Shown piece after piece: positions 21,955 through 31,537 of a stretch of 64,000 nucleotides of DNA. The stretch covers positions 62,001 through 126,000 of the forward strand of contig JAFMKS010000001.1 of assembly GCA_017852835.1 (NCBI GenBank), in the 5' to 3' direction. Numbering within the stretch: position 1 is the stretch's first letter; every line of letters begins with the position of its first letter. The stretch comes from Paracoccaceae bacterium (GTDB lineage: Bacteria > Pseudomonadota > Alphaproteobacteria > Rhodobacterales > Rhodobacteraceae). A program made the translations under genes and the position numbers. The notes under the pieces are model-generated. The model did no database searches. It worked only from the letters and a program-made list of their open reading frames with translations, and had not been told where the DNA came from.

Positions 21955-22473
21955 TCAATGAATGTACCTTGTTTGATCTAAATATTGATTAGATTGCCAA
22001 ATCACATCTTCGAGCGACTGATTATCCTCTAGTCGCGACAGAGTGAATTCGACATTCCAATTTGGCAGTAAAACAAATGCGTCAAAAAGGCGATCTGCAC
22101 CCTGAGCATTTGTTGGAATAACCAACGCTGGTTGTGCAGGTTGTTCGATGACCCAAACGTTTTCACGCCCAATTTTGTGCAGCATAACCCGCGTAATATC
22201 GCCAACAGCAACGATCCCACCACTTTCGGGTCCGAAATATGTTATTTGCCCTTCTACAAAATGAACGATGCCCTGACCTTCGGTGTTGCGATGAAATCTA
22301 AGGCGTTGAATTGCAGAATATCCAAGTGCGATACCAATAAACGTGACTGGATACCCGACAATCATCAGCAGTCCAAAACTGTTTAAAATCCAATAAAGGC
22401 CCAAACAAATTGTGCAGAGGGCAATAATCAATCCACTAAACCGTTGAAGTGTTTCAATCGCGTCCTGTCGCAT
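21955..22473 (-). CDS. Hypothetical membrane protein coupled to rsmE
   Basis: 172 residues. Two adjacent hydrophobic segments (about 12-32 and 37-55) are followed by a soluble part with DITRVMLHKIGRENVWVIE and ending SNQYLDQTRYIH. I recognise no named family. The ATG at 22473 shares its A with the rsmE stop (TGATG), so translation is probably coupled to rsmE; a start ten codons upstream would overlap rsmE further. The layout of two membrane segments followed by a PH-like beta-rich domain is an impression only. Confidence 0.72.
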   Translation of the reverse strand: MRQDAIETLQRFSGLIIALCTICLGLYWILNSFGLLMIVGYPVTFIGIALGYSAIQRLRFHRNTEGQGIVHFVEGQITYFGPESGGIVAVGDITRVMLHKIGRENVWVIEQPAQPALVIPTNAQGADRLFDAFVLLPNWNVEFTLSRLEDNQSLEDVIWQSNQYLDQTRYIH

Positions 22474-23195
22474 CAGCACCAGTCCCCTAGATGTTCCTGC
22501 CACAGAGACAGCGCTGCAACCGCAGCCGTGTCTGCGCGTAAAATGCGCGGTCCCAGGCTAACTGGAAAGGACTGTTGCATCTTTGAAATTTTCGTTCTTT
22601 CACGATCAGAAAAACCGCCCTCTGGTCCAATCAAAATCGCCCACTTACCTAACGGAAGGGTACCAAATGCTGTTGCTGCGCCAACCAGACCCTCATCACA
22701 GTAAAGCAGATGGCGATCATGCGGCCACTGATCCAGAACAGTATCCAGTTTTTGTAAGTCGTGCACGGTTGGCACATAGGTTCCACCACATTGCTCGGTC
22801 GCCTCGACTGCATGGGCCTGTAGTCGGTCCTGTCGGATGCGCTCAGAATTGGTGAAGTCCGTTGAAATCGGAAAAATCGCGGCGGCACCTAATTCGGTGG
22901 CCTTTTCCACGATGAAATCTGTCCGTGCCTTTTTAATGGGTGCAAACAACAGCCAAACATCTGGCGGCTCTTGCAAGGTTTTAGTTTTGTGCAGGCATTT
23001 AAGAGTGGCGGATTTTTTGTTACCTGCCTCTATTTCGGTCTGCCATTCGCCATCTTTGCCATTAAAGACCAAGATGGCATCCCCAACCGATAGGCGCATT
23101 ACCGCAAAAAGATAGTTTGCTTGATCACGATCAAGCGGAACAAGTTGCGCTTCTCCAAGCGTGTGATCTACAAAGAGCCTAATCTTGACCGTCAT
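22473..23195 (-). CDS. rsmE: 16S rRNA m3U1498 methyltransferase RsmE
   Basis: 240 residues, a SPOUT-class enzyme with a knotted SAM site. An N-terminal PUA-like part starts MTVKIRLFVDH; the knot carries LIGPEGGFSDRER (about 190) and GPRILRADTAAVAAL at the end, both typical. It methylates U1498 of 16S rRNA in the assembled small subunit. Divergent from ubiA with only 11 bp between start codons, so each promoter must overlap the other gene. Confidence 0.95.
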   Translation of the reverse strand: MTVKIRLFVDHTLGEAQLVPLDRDQANYLFAVMRLSVGDAILVFNGKDGEWQTEIEAGNKKSATLKCLHKTKTLQEPPDVWLLFAPIKKARTDFIVEKATELGAAAIFPISTDFTNSERIRQDRLQAHAVEATEQCGGTYVPTVHDLQKLDTVLDQWPHDRHLLYCDEGLVGAATAFGTLPLGKWAILIGPEGGFSDRERTKISKMQQSFPVSLGPRILRADTAAVAALSLWQEHLGDWC

Positions 23196-23206
23196 GGAGC
23201 CACCTT

Positions 23207-24172
23207 ATGTCGCAATTTTCCCCAACACCAGAGGTAGAGGGACAAGTTTCTGACGCTGTTTCAGGAAATTGGGTCGATCAGCTTGCACCGCGACTTTCGC
23301 GCCCATATTTACGCCTGTCGCGTGCTGATCGTCCGATAGGAACATGGCTATTATTGTTGCCTTGTTGGTGGGGACTGGGATTGGCCATTTTATCAGATGG
23401 TCAATTTGCGTTGCACGATACCTGGATTTTTTTGTCCTGTGCCATTGGTGCGTTTTTGATGCGTGGCGCGGGTTGTACATGGAATGATATAACAGACCGC
23501 AAAATTGATGGTGCTGTTGAGCGCACACGTTCCCGTCCAATTCCATCTGGTCAGGTGACTGTGACGCAGGCGATCATATGGATGATATTGCAGGCGGGTA
23601 TCGCTGCACTGATCCTATTTTCGTACAATGTGCAGGCCATCATCCTTGGATTTGCATCGCTTGCTTTGGTGGCTATTTATCCATTTGCCAAACGATTTAC
23701 TTGGTGGCCGCAGGCGTTTTTGGGGCTTGCGTTCAATTGGGGGGCATTGATGATCTATGTCGCGCACTCGGGCGTTTTGCGCCTAGAGGCGGTTTTGCTT
23801 TATGCCGCAGGGATCATTTGGACGCTGTTTTATGATACGATTTATGCCCATCAGGATCGTGAAGATGATGCTTTGATTGGTGTAAAATCCACTGCGCGTT
23901 TATTTGCAGATCGAACGCCAACATGGTTGTTTGCGTTTTCGATCCTTTCGGCAATTTTACTGGGCATCGCGACGTATTTGGCGTGCGCCGAACGTGGGAC
24001 GCTCTCAACCCTTATTGCGATGTTGGCGGTGCCCGCATTTTGGATGCATCTGCGATGGCAGATGGGGAGATTTGATGCAAACGACCCAATCCGTTTGATG
24101 ATGCTGTTTCGCTCTAATCGAGATGCCGGATTGATTGTTGTGCTGTTTTTCGCCATCGCCGCAATGCTATGA
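23207..24172 (+). CDS. ubiA: 4-hydroxybenzoate polyprenyltransferase UbiA
   Basis: 321 residues with about eight or nine hydrophobic segments. Aspartate-rich motif 1 is NDITDRKID (about 96-104), followed by RTRSRPIPSG; motif 2 is YDTIYAHQDREDD (about 210). It attaches the polyprenyl tail to 4-hydroxybenzoate in the inner membrane, the first membrane step of ubiquinone synthesis. With ubiE and ubiB 3 kb away, the window carries three quinone genes in two units. Confidence 0.95.
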   Translation: MSQFSPTPEVEGQVSDAVSGNWVDQLAPRLSRPYLRLSRADRPIGTWLLLLPCWWGLGLAILSDGQFALHDTWIFLSCAIGAFLMRGAGCTWNDITDRKIDGAVERTRSRPIPSGQVTVTQAIIWMILQAGIAALILFSYNVQAIILGFASLALVAIYPFAKRFTWWPQAFLGLAFNWGALMIYVAHSGVLRLEAVLLYAAGIIWTLFYDTIYAHQDREDDALIGVKSTARLFADRTPTWLFAFSILSAILLGIATYLACAERGTLSTLIAMLAVPAFWMHLRWQMGRFDANDPIRLMMLFRSNRDAGLIVVLFFAIAAML

Positions 24173-24228
24173 TTGCAAGTATGATCTGATCTGATTATCA
24201 GTTTTGCTGGGAGCAAGCAGGGCATAAC

Positions 24229-26076
24229 ATGCGATTATCGACATTGGTGTTTTCATTCGCATTTTTGCTGATCGGCGCAGGCTTTAGTGTTTTTGCCGCA
24301 ATCTCAGCTGTGAATTTGATTGAAGAGACAACCGAAACAGATGTGCGCCGCGCACTGTCTGAGGCAGGGTATCATTGGGCAGATGTCGAAACAGAAGGAT
24401 TGCAGGTTTTTGTGATTGGAAATGCGCCTTCTGAGGCGATGCGTTTTAAGGCCAAAAGCGCCGCTGGCACAGTGGTTGACGCGGCCCGTGTGATTGACCA
24501 AATGAATGTCATCGACAGTGTCGAAATCACGCCCCCAGAATTCAAACTTGAAATCCTCAGAACGGGCAAGTCCGTTTCATTAATGGGAATGCTGCCTGCG
24601 CGCTATGGCATCGATAGTTTGATCGCTTCGATCAAAGGCGCAGTCGGGCCCGAGGCGCAAGTTTCACAATTGTTGCAAACTGCTGATTTTCCCGTAGCTG
24701 AAAGTTGGCCAATAGCAGTGCGTGCCTCGGTTGAACTCCTATCATTGGTTGATACTGCCAAATTGACTGTGACGACTGGGGAAATTCGGGGAAATATGGT
24801 TGCGAATGACTATGCGCAGGGTCAGGCGTTTGAACGTCAAGTTGGCATGATGGCCTCGGATGATCTGACAACCGATATCACAATCAATGCACCCCGCCGT
24901 GTCATTGCACCATTTGTATTTTCGGTTTCAAAGGCAGCCACCGCGAAAGAAATTTCCGTGTGCACGTTCCAAGAGGAAGCTGCCCTGGACGAGTTTCAAG
25001 CCACTGCGGCGAATTTGAATTTTGAAATCAAACGGGATTGTCAGATGGGTCTGGGCAGACCAACGGCAGCGTGGAAGCAAACTGTTTTCGCAACATTAGG
25101 AGCAGTTGACCAATTCCAAGAGGCGACAGCCACAGTTTTGGGAACTGAGGTTAAATTGTTGGTTTCAAAGGATACAAATGCGGAATTTTTTAGCCGAGTA
25201 AAAGCTAAACTCGCTCGTGATCTGCCGACAGAGTACATGTTGCAAGTTGAGCGACCCGAACCAGATAAAGAGGTGAATTTTGCGCCCGACTTTTTGATCA
25301 CGCTCAGCCCGGAACGAAATGTTCAGCTGCGTGGTATTCTACCAACAGAAGTCGCCAAAGATATGGTTCAAAGCATGGCTGAGGCCCGCTTTGGTAAGGA
25401 TAACGTGCATCTTTCCGTTCGGTTGGATGACGTATACGATGATGATCGCACGATCCACGCGCTGACCGCCATTGAAGCAATGGCAAACCTGCGCCAAGGC
25501 AGTGCTATTTTATCTTCGGGTGGGGCTGAGATTTCTGGCCAAACTTATGATGACACCATGAACGCGCAAATTACGGAATTGTTCCAAAATAAGTTATCAC
25601 AGTATCAGGTTTTGTCGCTTTCTATAGATACTTTGGAAGAACCCCATCACGAGGAACCCTTGGGTCCATCAGCAGATGAATGTATCGCTGATATCGGCGC
25701 CCTAACCTCAGCGCGCAAAATCAATTTTGAGCCAAGCTCAGATCGCGTTGATTTGACGGCCCATCAGGTGTTGGATGATATTGCTGATGTATTGCGTGAA
25801 TGTGGTGAAATCCCCTTGGAAATTGCAGGGTATACAGATAGCCAAGGGCGCGCTGAAATGAATTTGGGGCTGAGCCAATCGCGCGCGACATCCATCCTAA
25901 ACGAATTGCAGCGCCGTCGCGTTCTCACCTCATCTTACGTCGCGAACGGCTATGGCGAAGCCGATCCAATCGCAGACAATGAAACGGAAGAGGGGCGCGA
26001 AAAAAACCGCCGCATTGAATTCCGTTTATTAGACACATATCAACACGATCACCCTGAAGGTACAGATCATGAATAG
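24229..26076 (+). CDS. OmpA-domain envelope protein with internal duplication
   Basis: 615 residues. A hydrophobic N-terminal segment (about 5-30) acts as a signal or anchor. Two copies of a ~105-residue unit can be aligned: residues about 101-205 (starting TPPEFKLEIL, with SLMGMLPA) and about 350-455 (starting APDFLITL, with QLRGILPT). The C-terminus (about 495-605) is an OmpA-like peptidoglycan-binding domain with KINFEPSSDRVD, EIAGYTDSQG and LSQSRATSILNEL. Probably a membrane-anchored cell-wall-binding protein. No lipobox is seen. The stop lies 8 bp inside the next gene. Function unknown. Confidence 0.85.
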   Translation: MRLSTLVFSFAFLLIGAGFSVFAAISAVNLIEETTETDVRRALSEAGYHWADVETEGLQVFVIGNAPSEAMRFKAKSAAGTVVDAARVIDQMNVIDSVEITPPEFKLEILRTGKSVSLMGMLPARYGIDSLIASIKGAVGPEAQVSQLLQTADFPVAESWPIAVRASVELLSLVDTAKLTVTTGEIRGNMVANDYAQGQAFERQVGMMASDDLTTDITINAPRRVIAPFVFSVSKAATAKEISVCTFQEEAALDEFQATAANLNFEIKRDCQMGLGRPTAAWKQTVFATLGAVDQFQEATATVLGTEVKLLVSKDTNAEFFSRVKAKLARDLPTEYMLQVERPEPDKEVNFAPDFLITLSPERNVQLRGILPTEVAKDMVQSMAEARFGKDNVHLSVRLDDVYDDDRTIHALTAIEAMANLRQGSAILSSGGAEISGQTYDDTMNAQITELFQNKLSQYQVLSLSIDTLEEPHHEEPLGPSADECIADIGALTSARKINFEPSSDRVDLTAHQVLDDIADVLRECGEIPLEIAGYTDSQGRAEMNLGLSQSRATSILNELQRRRVLTSSYVANGYGEADPIADNETEEGREKNRRIEFRLLDTYQHDHPEGTDHE

Positions 26077-26401
26077 ACTTGAATTCATCATCGCCATTTC
26101 GGCAGTTTTATTTGTGGCCTTTGCTTTGGGTTGGTTTTCTCACTGGCTGCTGCGCCGCTTTACGCGCGTGTCTAAAGCGGACTTGGGTGAATTTGAAAAA
26201 ATGGCACAAGAGCTTCACGAAGCCGAAGAAACGCGTGATCAGGCAATCACCTATTTGCAACAACGCGAGGCGGAATTGACAAGTCAGCTAACCCAAACAG
26301 ACGCCGAATTGCGTGCCGCAATGGATGGCCTGCGCGAAGCGCGGTTAGAAGCAGAAGAGCTGCGCGCCTATATTGAAAAGATTTCAGCACCCAAAGAGTG
26401 A
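26069..26401 (+). CDS. Hypothetical single-pass coiled-coil protein
   Basis: 110 residues. One membrane segment (about 5-28) is followed by a charged helix from about 38 to 105 rich in Glu, Ala, Leu and Arg with heptad-like spacing (ELHEAEETRDQAITYLQQRE and onward), so a coiled coil is likely. The ATG overlaps the OmpA-domain gene by 8 bp, so the two products are probably made together and may form a membrane complex (inference). It ends 1 bp from the convergent moaE. Confidence 0.75.
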   Translation: MNRLEFIIAISAVLFVAFALGWFSHWLLRRFTRVSKADLGEFEKMAQELHEAEETRDQAITYLQQREAELTSQLTQTDAELRAAMDGLREARLEAEELRAYIEKISAPKE

Positions 26402-26402
26402 T

Positions 26403-26855
26403 TTACCAACGTGATAGGGCGTCTTCGTCCTCGGGTTTTGCGTCAACCCAACGTGGTTCGCCGTTCACGATTTCCTTTTTCCAAAATGGCGCACGTGATT
26501 TCAAATAATCCATCAAAAATTCGGCCCCTTGGAATGCATCATTTCGGTGTGGCGCTGCTGTTGCAACCATCATGATCATTTCCCCTGGTTTCAGGGAACC
26601 ATACCGATGGATCACCAAAACTTCGGCAAGCGAAAATCTGTTTTTTGCAATTTGGGAGTGGGCGTTGATTGCCTTTTCGGTCATGCCTGGGTAATGTTCA
26701 ATTTCCATGGTGCTTAGGCCGCCCAATTCATCATCGCGCACGATCCCACAAAATGTGACAACCGCGCCCACATGCGTATGACCTTGGGCAAATGCGTTTG
26801 ATAATGTGCCATAATCAAATGGCTCGGCTTGCACAGAAATCTTCACATCACCCAC
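26403..26855 (-). CDS. moaE: Molybdopterin synthase catalytic subunit
   Basis: 150 residues. Active-site lysine region KSRAPFWKKEIVNGEPRWVDA (about 117-137) and HRYGSLKPGEMIMMV are family features. MoaE takes sulphur from thiocarboxylated MoaD and inserts it into precursor Z, forming molybdopterin. It overlaps moaD by 8 bp on the same strand. In the order pgsA-moaD-moaE all three share overlaps, so they are one transcript. Confidence 0.95.
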   Translation of the reverse strand: MGDVKISVQAEPFDYGTLSNAFAQGHTHVGAVVTFCGIVRDDELGGLSTMEIEHYPGMTEKAINAHSQIAKNRFSLAEVLVIHRYGSLKPGEMIMMVATAAPHRNDAFQGAEFLMDYLKSRAPFWKKEIVNGEPRWVDAKPEDEDALSRW

Positions 26856-27096
26856 CCGTCATCGGTGGGAAGAACGCCACTTCTTTTGCGTTTTCTATGG
26901 AACTGTCCATGTCGACAAGGTCCTGATCTATGGCCACGCGAATGGCGCTTAGATCAGAGAACGCGACGGCATAGCGCTCTTCTTTATGTTTCAATTCCTC
27001 AATCAAATCGCGAACGGTTTTTGCACTTGTTTCATGGCTTTCACGTGCCTCGCCGATGCGTTCACGCACCCATGCGAAATAAATCACCTCAATCAT
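26848..27096 (-). CDS. moaD: Molybdopterin synthase sulphur carrier subunit
   Basis: 82 residues, ubiquitin-like. Starts MIEVIYFAWVRERIG and ends FFPPMTGG, with the C-terminal Gly-Gly that is adenylylated and thiocarboxylated. Partner of MoaE, whose gene it overlaps; it also overlaps pgsA by 4 bp. Confidence 0.95.
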   Translation of the reverse strand: MIEVIYFAWVRERIGEARESHETSAKTVRDLIEELKHKEERYAVAFSDLSAIRVAIDQDLVDMDSSIENAKEVAFFPPMTGG

Positions 27097-27758
27097 GTGT
27101 CATCCTTTAAATGTGGCAGCGCCTTGTTAAAGTAATCAATGCCAGTGATCAATGTTAATGCCGCTGCGATCCAAAGCAACCAGAGACCAATTTGACCAGA
27201 CCAATACATTGCCTCTAACTTCCATACTAATCCAAGTTCATCGACAACATCGCCCGCAATGATCCCCGTGATGATATCGTCGTTCATGCCATATGTGGAC
27301 ATTCCCACATAGTGTTCAAACACGCCTTGCGAAAACAGGGTTGCGATCGCAATCATTTGGGCGGTTGTTTTCAATTTAGCCAGTTTTGTCACTTTCAACG
27401 TGCCAGCCGTGTCGCCAAGAAATTCGCGCAGTCCTGAAACGAACACTTCACGGAACAGGATCACGGTGACAGGTAGGACAAGCCAAGGAGACATGGACGA
27501 ATATCCAACGATGATCATTAGGGCGATAACGACCATCGCCTTGTCTGCAATTGGGTCCAGCATCGCGCCAAATTTGCTTTCCTGCCCCCACGCGCGTGCA
27601 AGGTAGCCATCAAACCAGTCGGTTAATGCGGCAGACACGAACAAGACTAGGGCGAACCAGTCCGCATAAGGCCGTGTAAAATACAAAAACATCAGGGCGA
27701 CCGCAGGTGCCGCCAGCAGTCGAAGGGTTGTCAAAACGTTAGGTAGTGTCCAAGTCAT
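27093..27758 (-). CDS. pgsA: CDP-diacylglycerol--glycerol-3-phosphate 3-phosphatidyltransferase
   Basis: 221 residues with about five hydrophobic segments. The CDP-alcohol phosphotransferase motif D-G-x2-A-R-x8-G-x3-D-x3-D is seen as DGYLARAW to MLDPIADK (about 47-71). Starts MTWTLPNVLTTLRLLAAP, typical of PgsA. It makes phosphatidylglycerol phosphate in the inner membrane. A ~30-residue region between helices 4 and 5 (ASTYGMNDDIITGII area) is longer than in E. coli PgsA (182 residues). First gene of the pgsA-moaD-moaE unit. Confidence 0.94.
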   Translation of the reverse strand: MTWTLPNVLTTLRLLAAPAVALMFLYFTRPYADWFALVLFVSAALTDWFDGYLARAWGQESKFGAMLDPIADKAMVVIALMIIVGYSSMSPWLVLPVTVILFREVFVSGLREFLGDTAGTLKVTKLAKLKTTAQMIAIATLFSQGVFEHYVGMSTYGMNDDIITGIIAGDVVDELGLVWKLEAMYWSGQIGLWLLWIAAALTLITGIDYFNKALPHLKDDT

Positions 27759-27864
27759 GCTGTGTCATACCTAATTTAAAAACCTAGGGAAAGCGATTGC
27801 CGTGCTTCAACCTCTATTAAATACAGATTTACTTCGCTAAGTAAGTGGTATCCAAGGATTAATC

Positions 27865-30234
27865 ATGACTTCGTTCAACATATCGATACAAAATATGACC
27901 TGTGCAGGCTGTGCTGGACGCGCGGAGCGTGCATTGAATGCCTTGGGCGATACGCAGTCCATCGTGAATCTCGCCACGCATTCTGCGCGTGTGGATACAT
28001 CAATTTCGCCCAGAGAGCTTCAACAGGCGTTGCAGGCCGTGGGGTATCCAGCAAGAATTGATAAAGTCATGATTCAGATTGCGGATATCCAAGCGGGCGC
28101 ACAGGCCGATACATTAGAGCGCGAAATCATTGAACATCCATCCGTCACCGCCGCCAGTTTGAACCGTGTGGCGCAAAGCATTTGGGTCGAATTTATCGCT
28201 GGAACAGCCAGCCCAGATGAATTTTTGGAAATTATCGAACGCGCGGGATTCGTTGGACAGGTTGAGCGGCAAGGTGAAATTCAGCCTATCCGAAACATGG
28301 ATTTTCGGCGTGCCATTTTGGCGGCGCTTCTTACCCTTCCTGTTTTTGTCGTTGAAATGGGTGGGCACATTTATCCACCAATCCATGCCTTCGTTCATAG
28401 CCTTATCGGGATGGATTTATGGGCATTGATGTCATTTTTGTTTATTTCCGCTGTTATGATTTGGCCGGGGCGCGCATTCTATTCGATTGGGCTGCGGGCA
28501 TTGTTAAAAGGTGCGCCTGAAATGAATTCATTGGTGGCACTTGGGACATTGGCCGCATGGGGGTATTCGACCTGTGTTGTGTTTGCGCCCGACCTGTTGC
28601 CCAGTGATCAACATTTTCTGTATTTCGAGGCGGCTGGTGTCATCATTACCCTTATTTTATTCGGGCGATTCATGGAAAGTCGCGCCAAGGGAAAGGCAGG
28701 TGCCGCGATAGAACGCTTGATCGGGCTTCAACCCCAAACGGCCTGGATCAAAACCGAGGATGGGTTTTCCGAAACTCCGATTGAACAGGTGCAAAAAGGC
28801 GCTATCGTGCGCGTCAAGGCGGGTGAAAAAATCCCAGTCGATGGCGCAGTGATCGCGGGCGAAAGTTATGTTGATCAGGCCATGATAACGGGTGAACCGA
28901 TGCCCGTTGTTCGATCAATTGGGGATCGTTTGATTGCGGGCACCGTCAATCAGGATGGAACATTGGACATCAAAACAACGGGTGTCGGTGCCACCGCAAT
29001 GTTAGCGGGCATTGTCCGTTTGGTTCAGGATGCGCAGGCCACCAAACTCCCTGTCCAAAAACATTTGGACGGGGTGATCCGCATATTTGTACCTACGATT
29101 TTATTTATCGCATTGGGAACTTTTTTGGGTTGGCGTTTTCTTGCGCCAGATGCAGGCGTTAATTCGGCCATTATCGCCGCGGTTAGCGTGCTGGTCATTG
29201 CCTGCCCATGTGCGCTTGGTCTTGCGACGCCTACCTCAATTTTGGTCGGCACGGGCCGTGCCGCAGATTTGGGGGTTCTGTTTCGGCGTGGCGATGGTTT
29301 GCAACTGCTGGCTGATGTGAAGGCGATTGCGCTGGATAAAACGGGCACGCTTACCATTGGTCGTCCAAGTGTCACATCCTTATATCAATCCCACGAACAT
29401 GCATCAGAGCTTGCCTCCCTGCAGTCCCGCAGCACCCATCCGATTGCCAAGGCGATGGAGGCAATGGCGCGGGACAGCGGTGCCACGCTGATGGGTGTAC
29501 AAGATTTCCGCGCAGAGCGTGGACGCGGAGTGATGGGTTCGATCGATGGCACCATCTGGCGCATCGGATCAGCTGCGATGATGAGCGAAGCAGGAATTTC
29601 AGTACCTGATGTGACTAGCCCCAAAGCTGCCTCGTTGATCTACGCGGCCAAGGGGCACGATGTAGCGGGTGTTTATGCCGTTCATGATGAAATCCACCCC
29701 AAAGCGCCCGCGTTAATAGCGATGTTGAAACAGCGTGGGATAGAACCTGTAATGATCACGGGTGATCAGAATGCAGCGGCGCAGGCGGTCGCGGATCAGT
29801 TGGGCATAACCACATTTCACGCCCAAACATTGCCGGCCGACAAGGCCAATTTGGTCAAAGCATTGCAGCAATCACATGGGATAACCGCATTTCTGGGAGA
29901 TGGCGTAAATGACGCCCCCGCAATGGCGCAGGCTGATGTTGGGATCGCAATTGGAACAGGCAGCGATATCGCCATTGAAAGCAGTGATGTGGTTTTGGTC
30001 GCAGGTGATCCAGCAGGTGTTTTGGTGGCGCAAAAATTGGCAAAGGCCATAATGGCGAACATCAAGCAGAACCTGATTTGGGCCTTTGGTTATAACGTTG
30101 TTTTGATCCCAGTTGCAGCAGGGGTAATGGTGCCGTTTGGATTTGGGATGCTAAATCCGATACTGGCCGGTGCCGCCATGGCGATCTCATCAATCTGCGT
30201 AGTTAGCAACGCGCTGCGTTTACGCCGTGCGTAG
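27865..30234 (+). CDS. copA: Copper-translocating P1B-type ATPase
   Basis: 789 residues. The N-terminal HMA domain has NMTCAGCAGR (metal-binding Cys-x2-Cys, about 11-20). A second HMA-like fold follows (about 70-135) but lacks Cys-x2-Cys. The membrane CPC motif is in VIACPCALGLATP, the phosphorylation site in DKTGTLT, the HP motif in STHPIAKA, and GDGVNDAPAMAQ in the hinge. CPC with conserved Asn and Tyr-type downstream residues suggests Cu(I) export to the periplasm. Starts 107 bp after pgsA, divergent. I find no clear CueR-type palindrome upstream. Confidence 0.93.
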   Translation: MTSFNISIQNMTCAGCAGRAERALNALGDTQSIVNLATHSARVDTSISPRELQQALQAVGYPARIDKVMIQIADIQAGAQADTLEREIIEHPSVTAASLNRVAQSIWVEFIAGTASPDEFLEIIERAGFVGQVERQGEIQPIRNMDFRRAILAALLTLPVFVVEMGGHIYPPIHAFVHSLIGMDLWALMSFLFISAVMIWPGRAFYSIGLRALLKGAPEMNSLVALGTLAAWGYSTCVVFAPDLLPSDQHFLYFEAAGVIITLILFGRFMESRAKGKAGAAIERLIGLQPQTAWIKTEDGFSETPIEQVQKGAIVRVKAGEKIPVDGAVIAGESYVDQAMITGEPMPVVRSIGDRLIAGTVNQDGTLDIKTTGVGATAMLAGIVRLVQDAQATKLPVQKHLDGVIRIFVPTILFIALGTFLGWRFLAPDAGVNSAIIAAVSVLVIACPCALGLATPTSILVGTGRAADLGVLFRRGDGLQLLADVKAIALDKTGTLTIGRPSVTSLYQSHEHASELASLQSRSTHPIAKAMEAMARDSGATLMGVQDFRAERGRGVMGSIDGTIWRIGSAAMMSEAGISVPDVTSPKAASLIYAAKGHDVAGVYAVHDEIHPKAPALIAMLKQRGIEPVMITGDQNAAAQAVADQLGITTFHAQTLPADKANLVKALQQSHGITAFLGDGVNDAPAMAQADVGIAIGTGSDIAIESSDVVLVAGDPAGVLVAQKLAKAIMANIKQNLIWAFGYNVVLIPVAAGVMVPFGFGMLNPILAGAAMAISSICVVSNALRLRRA

Positions 30235-30235
30235 T

Positions 30236-30673
30236 TTATTTGGACAGCAGATGCGCTGCCTGTCGCAGCCCTAATTCATAACCGTGTGTTCCGCAGCCAA
30301 TCACAATGCCATCTGCGCGCAACGAAACATAGGAATGATGACGGAAATCTTCGCGCTTGTGGATGTTCGAAATATGTACCTCGATCACTGCACCTTCAAA
30401 TGCATGGAGTGCGTCCAAGATACCGATTGAAGTGTGGCTACAGGCGGCCGGGTTCATCACGAGGGCGTCAAACTCTTCACGGGCCTCTTGGATCCATGTG
30501 ATCAATTCGCCTTCATAGTTGGATTGCTTACAGGTTACGACCAAGCCCAAATCAGCGCCAACATTCATGCAGTTTTGTTCAATATCGGCAAGTGTTTCGT
30601 ACCCATAAACTTCGGGTTGACGTTTGCCCAGCATGTTGATGTTGGGACCGTTTAGAACCAAAACTTTTTTCAT
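30236..30673 (-). CDS. aroQ: 3-dehydroquinate dehydratase, type II
   Basis: 145 residues. Family motifs: [18 protein letters not shown] at the start (catalytic Tyr), [16 protein letters not shown] (about 74) and [20 protein letters not shown] (about 98) with the catalytic His. It dehydrates 3-dehydroquinate in the shikimate pathway. The frame opens at 30727, but the ATG at 30673 gives the family start [11 protein letters not shown] and follows AAGAGC. Its stop is one base from the copA stop (convergent). Confidence 0.95.
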   Translation of the reverse strand: MKKVLVLNGPNINMLGKRQPEVYGYETLADIEQNCMNVGADLGLVVTCKQSNYEGELITWIQEAREEFDALVMNPAACSHTSIGILDALHAFEGAVIEVHISNIHKREDFRHHSYVSLRADGIVIGCGTHGYELGLRQAAHLLSK

Positions 30674-30730
30674 CTGCTCTTTCCTTTGCCACAAGCCCAA
30701 TTTGGCGTGTGGACCGCAATAACACAATCG

Positions 30731-31537
30731 CTAAAAATAGGCCAACCCTAGTAATCCAAGGCCCAGGATCGCCCGATAAATGACATATGGCGTAAAGCTG
30801 ACGTGTTTAAGCCAGCGCATCATGAGCGTTAACGCCAAAAACGCAGCGACGGCTGAAAATAAGACGGCCAGTAATATGTCGCCGAGCGGCGCAGACGATT
30901 TTTGGCCAATGACGTCCAATGTTTCCATCCCTCCCGCGGCAACGATTGTGGGAATGGACATTAACATCGCCAGACGTGCGGCGTCGATGCGTTTGTAGCC
31001 AAGCAGACGCGCACCTGTAATGGTGATGCCAGAGCGCGATGTGCCAGGAATAAGCGCAAGCGCCTGCCACATCCCAAGAACAAACGCATGTTTAAATGTC
31101 CATGTTTCGGCCTGTCGCGCCATCGGCATTTTGCTATCTGCCCACCACAAAACAATACCAAACAACAGCATAGTCCATCCAATGATTGCGATGCTATCGC
31201 GCATGGCATCTGATGCCCCACTAAGTTTTAGGATCGCGCCAAAGATGATTGCGGGAATCGTCGCAATGATTAATGCCATTGCCAAATGCGCGTTTCGGGT
31301 ATGTAATTGCCCTTTGAACAGCCCCAAAAACCCAAAAAATGCATTTTTTACATCGCCCCTAAAATACACGACCACCGCGATAAGCGTCCCTAGATGCACC
31401 GCGACATCAATAATTTGCCCCTGATCATCAAAGCCAACCGCCTGTGGAAGCAAAATCAAATGTGCACTTGATGAAATCGGCAAAAATTCCGTAATACCCT
31501 GAATTATTGAGATAATTATAAGATTAAATAGGGTCAT
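30731..31537 (-). CDS. uppP: Undecaprenyl-diphosphatase UppP
   Basis: 268 residues with about eight hydrophobic segments. Signature motifs GITEFLPISSSAHL (about 15-28) and PGTSRSGITI (about 165) are present. It dephosphorylates undecaprenyl diphosphate so that the lipid carrier can be reused in cell-wall synthesis, and gives bacitracin resistance when abundant. It lies 57 bp upstream of the aroQ start, same strand. Confidence 0.95.
   Translation of the reverse strand: MTLFNLIIISIIQGITEFLPISSSAHLILLPQAVGFDDQGQIIDVAVHLGTLIAVVVYFRGDVKNAFFGFLGLFKGQLHTRNAHLAMALIIATIPAIIFGAILKLSGASDAMRDSIAIIGWTMLLFGIVLWWADSKMPMARQAETWTFKHAFVLGMWQALALIPGTSRSGITITGARLLGYKRIDAARLAMLMSIPTIVAAGGMETLDVIGQKSSAPLGDILLAVLFSAVAAFLALTLMMRWLKHVSFTPYVIYRAILGLGLLGLAYF

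Noticed and set aside
27759-27864. CueR-type operator before copA
   Set aside because: No spaced dyad of the ACCTT/AAGGT kind was found; the promoter remains unassigned.
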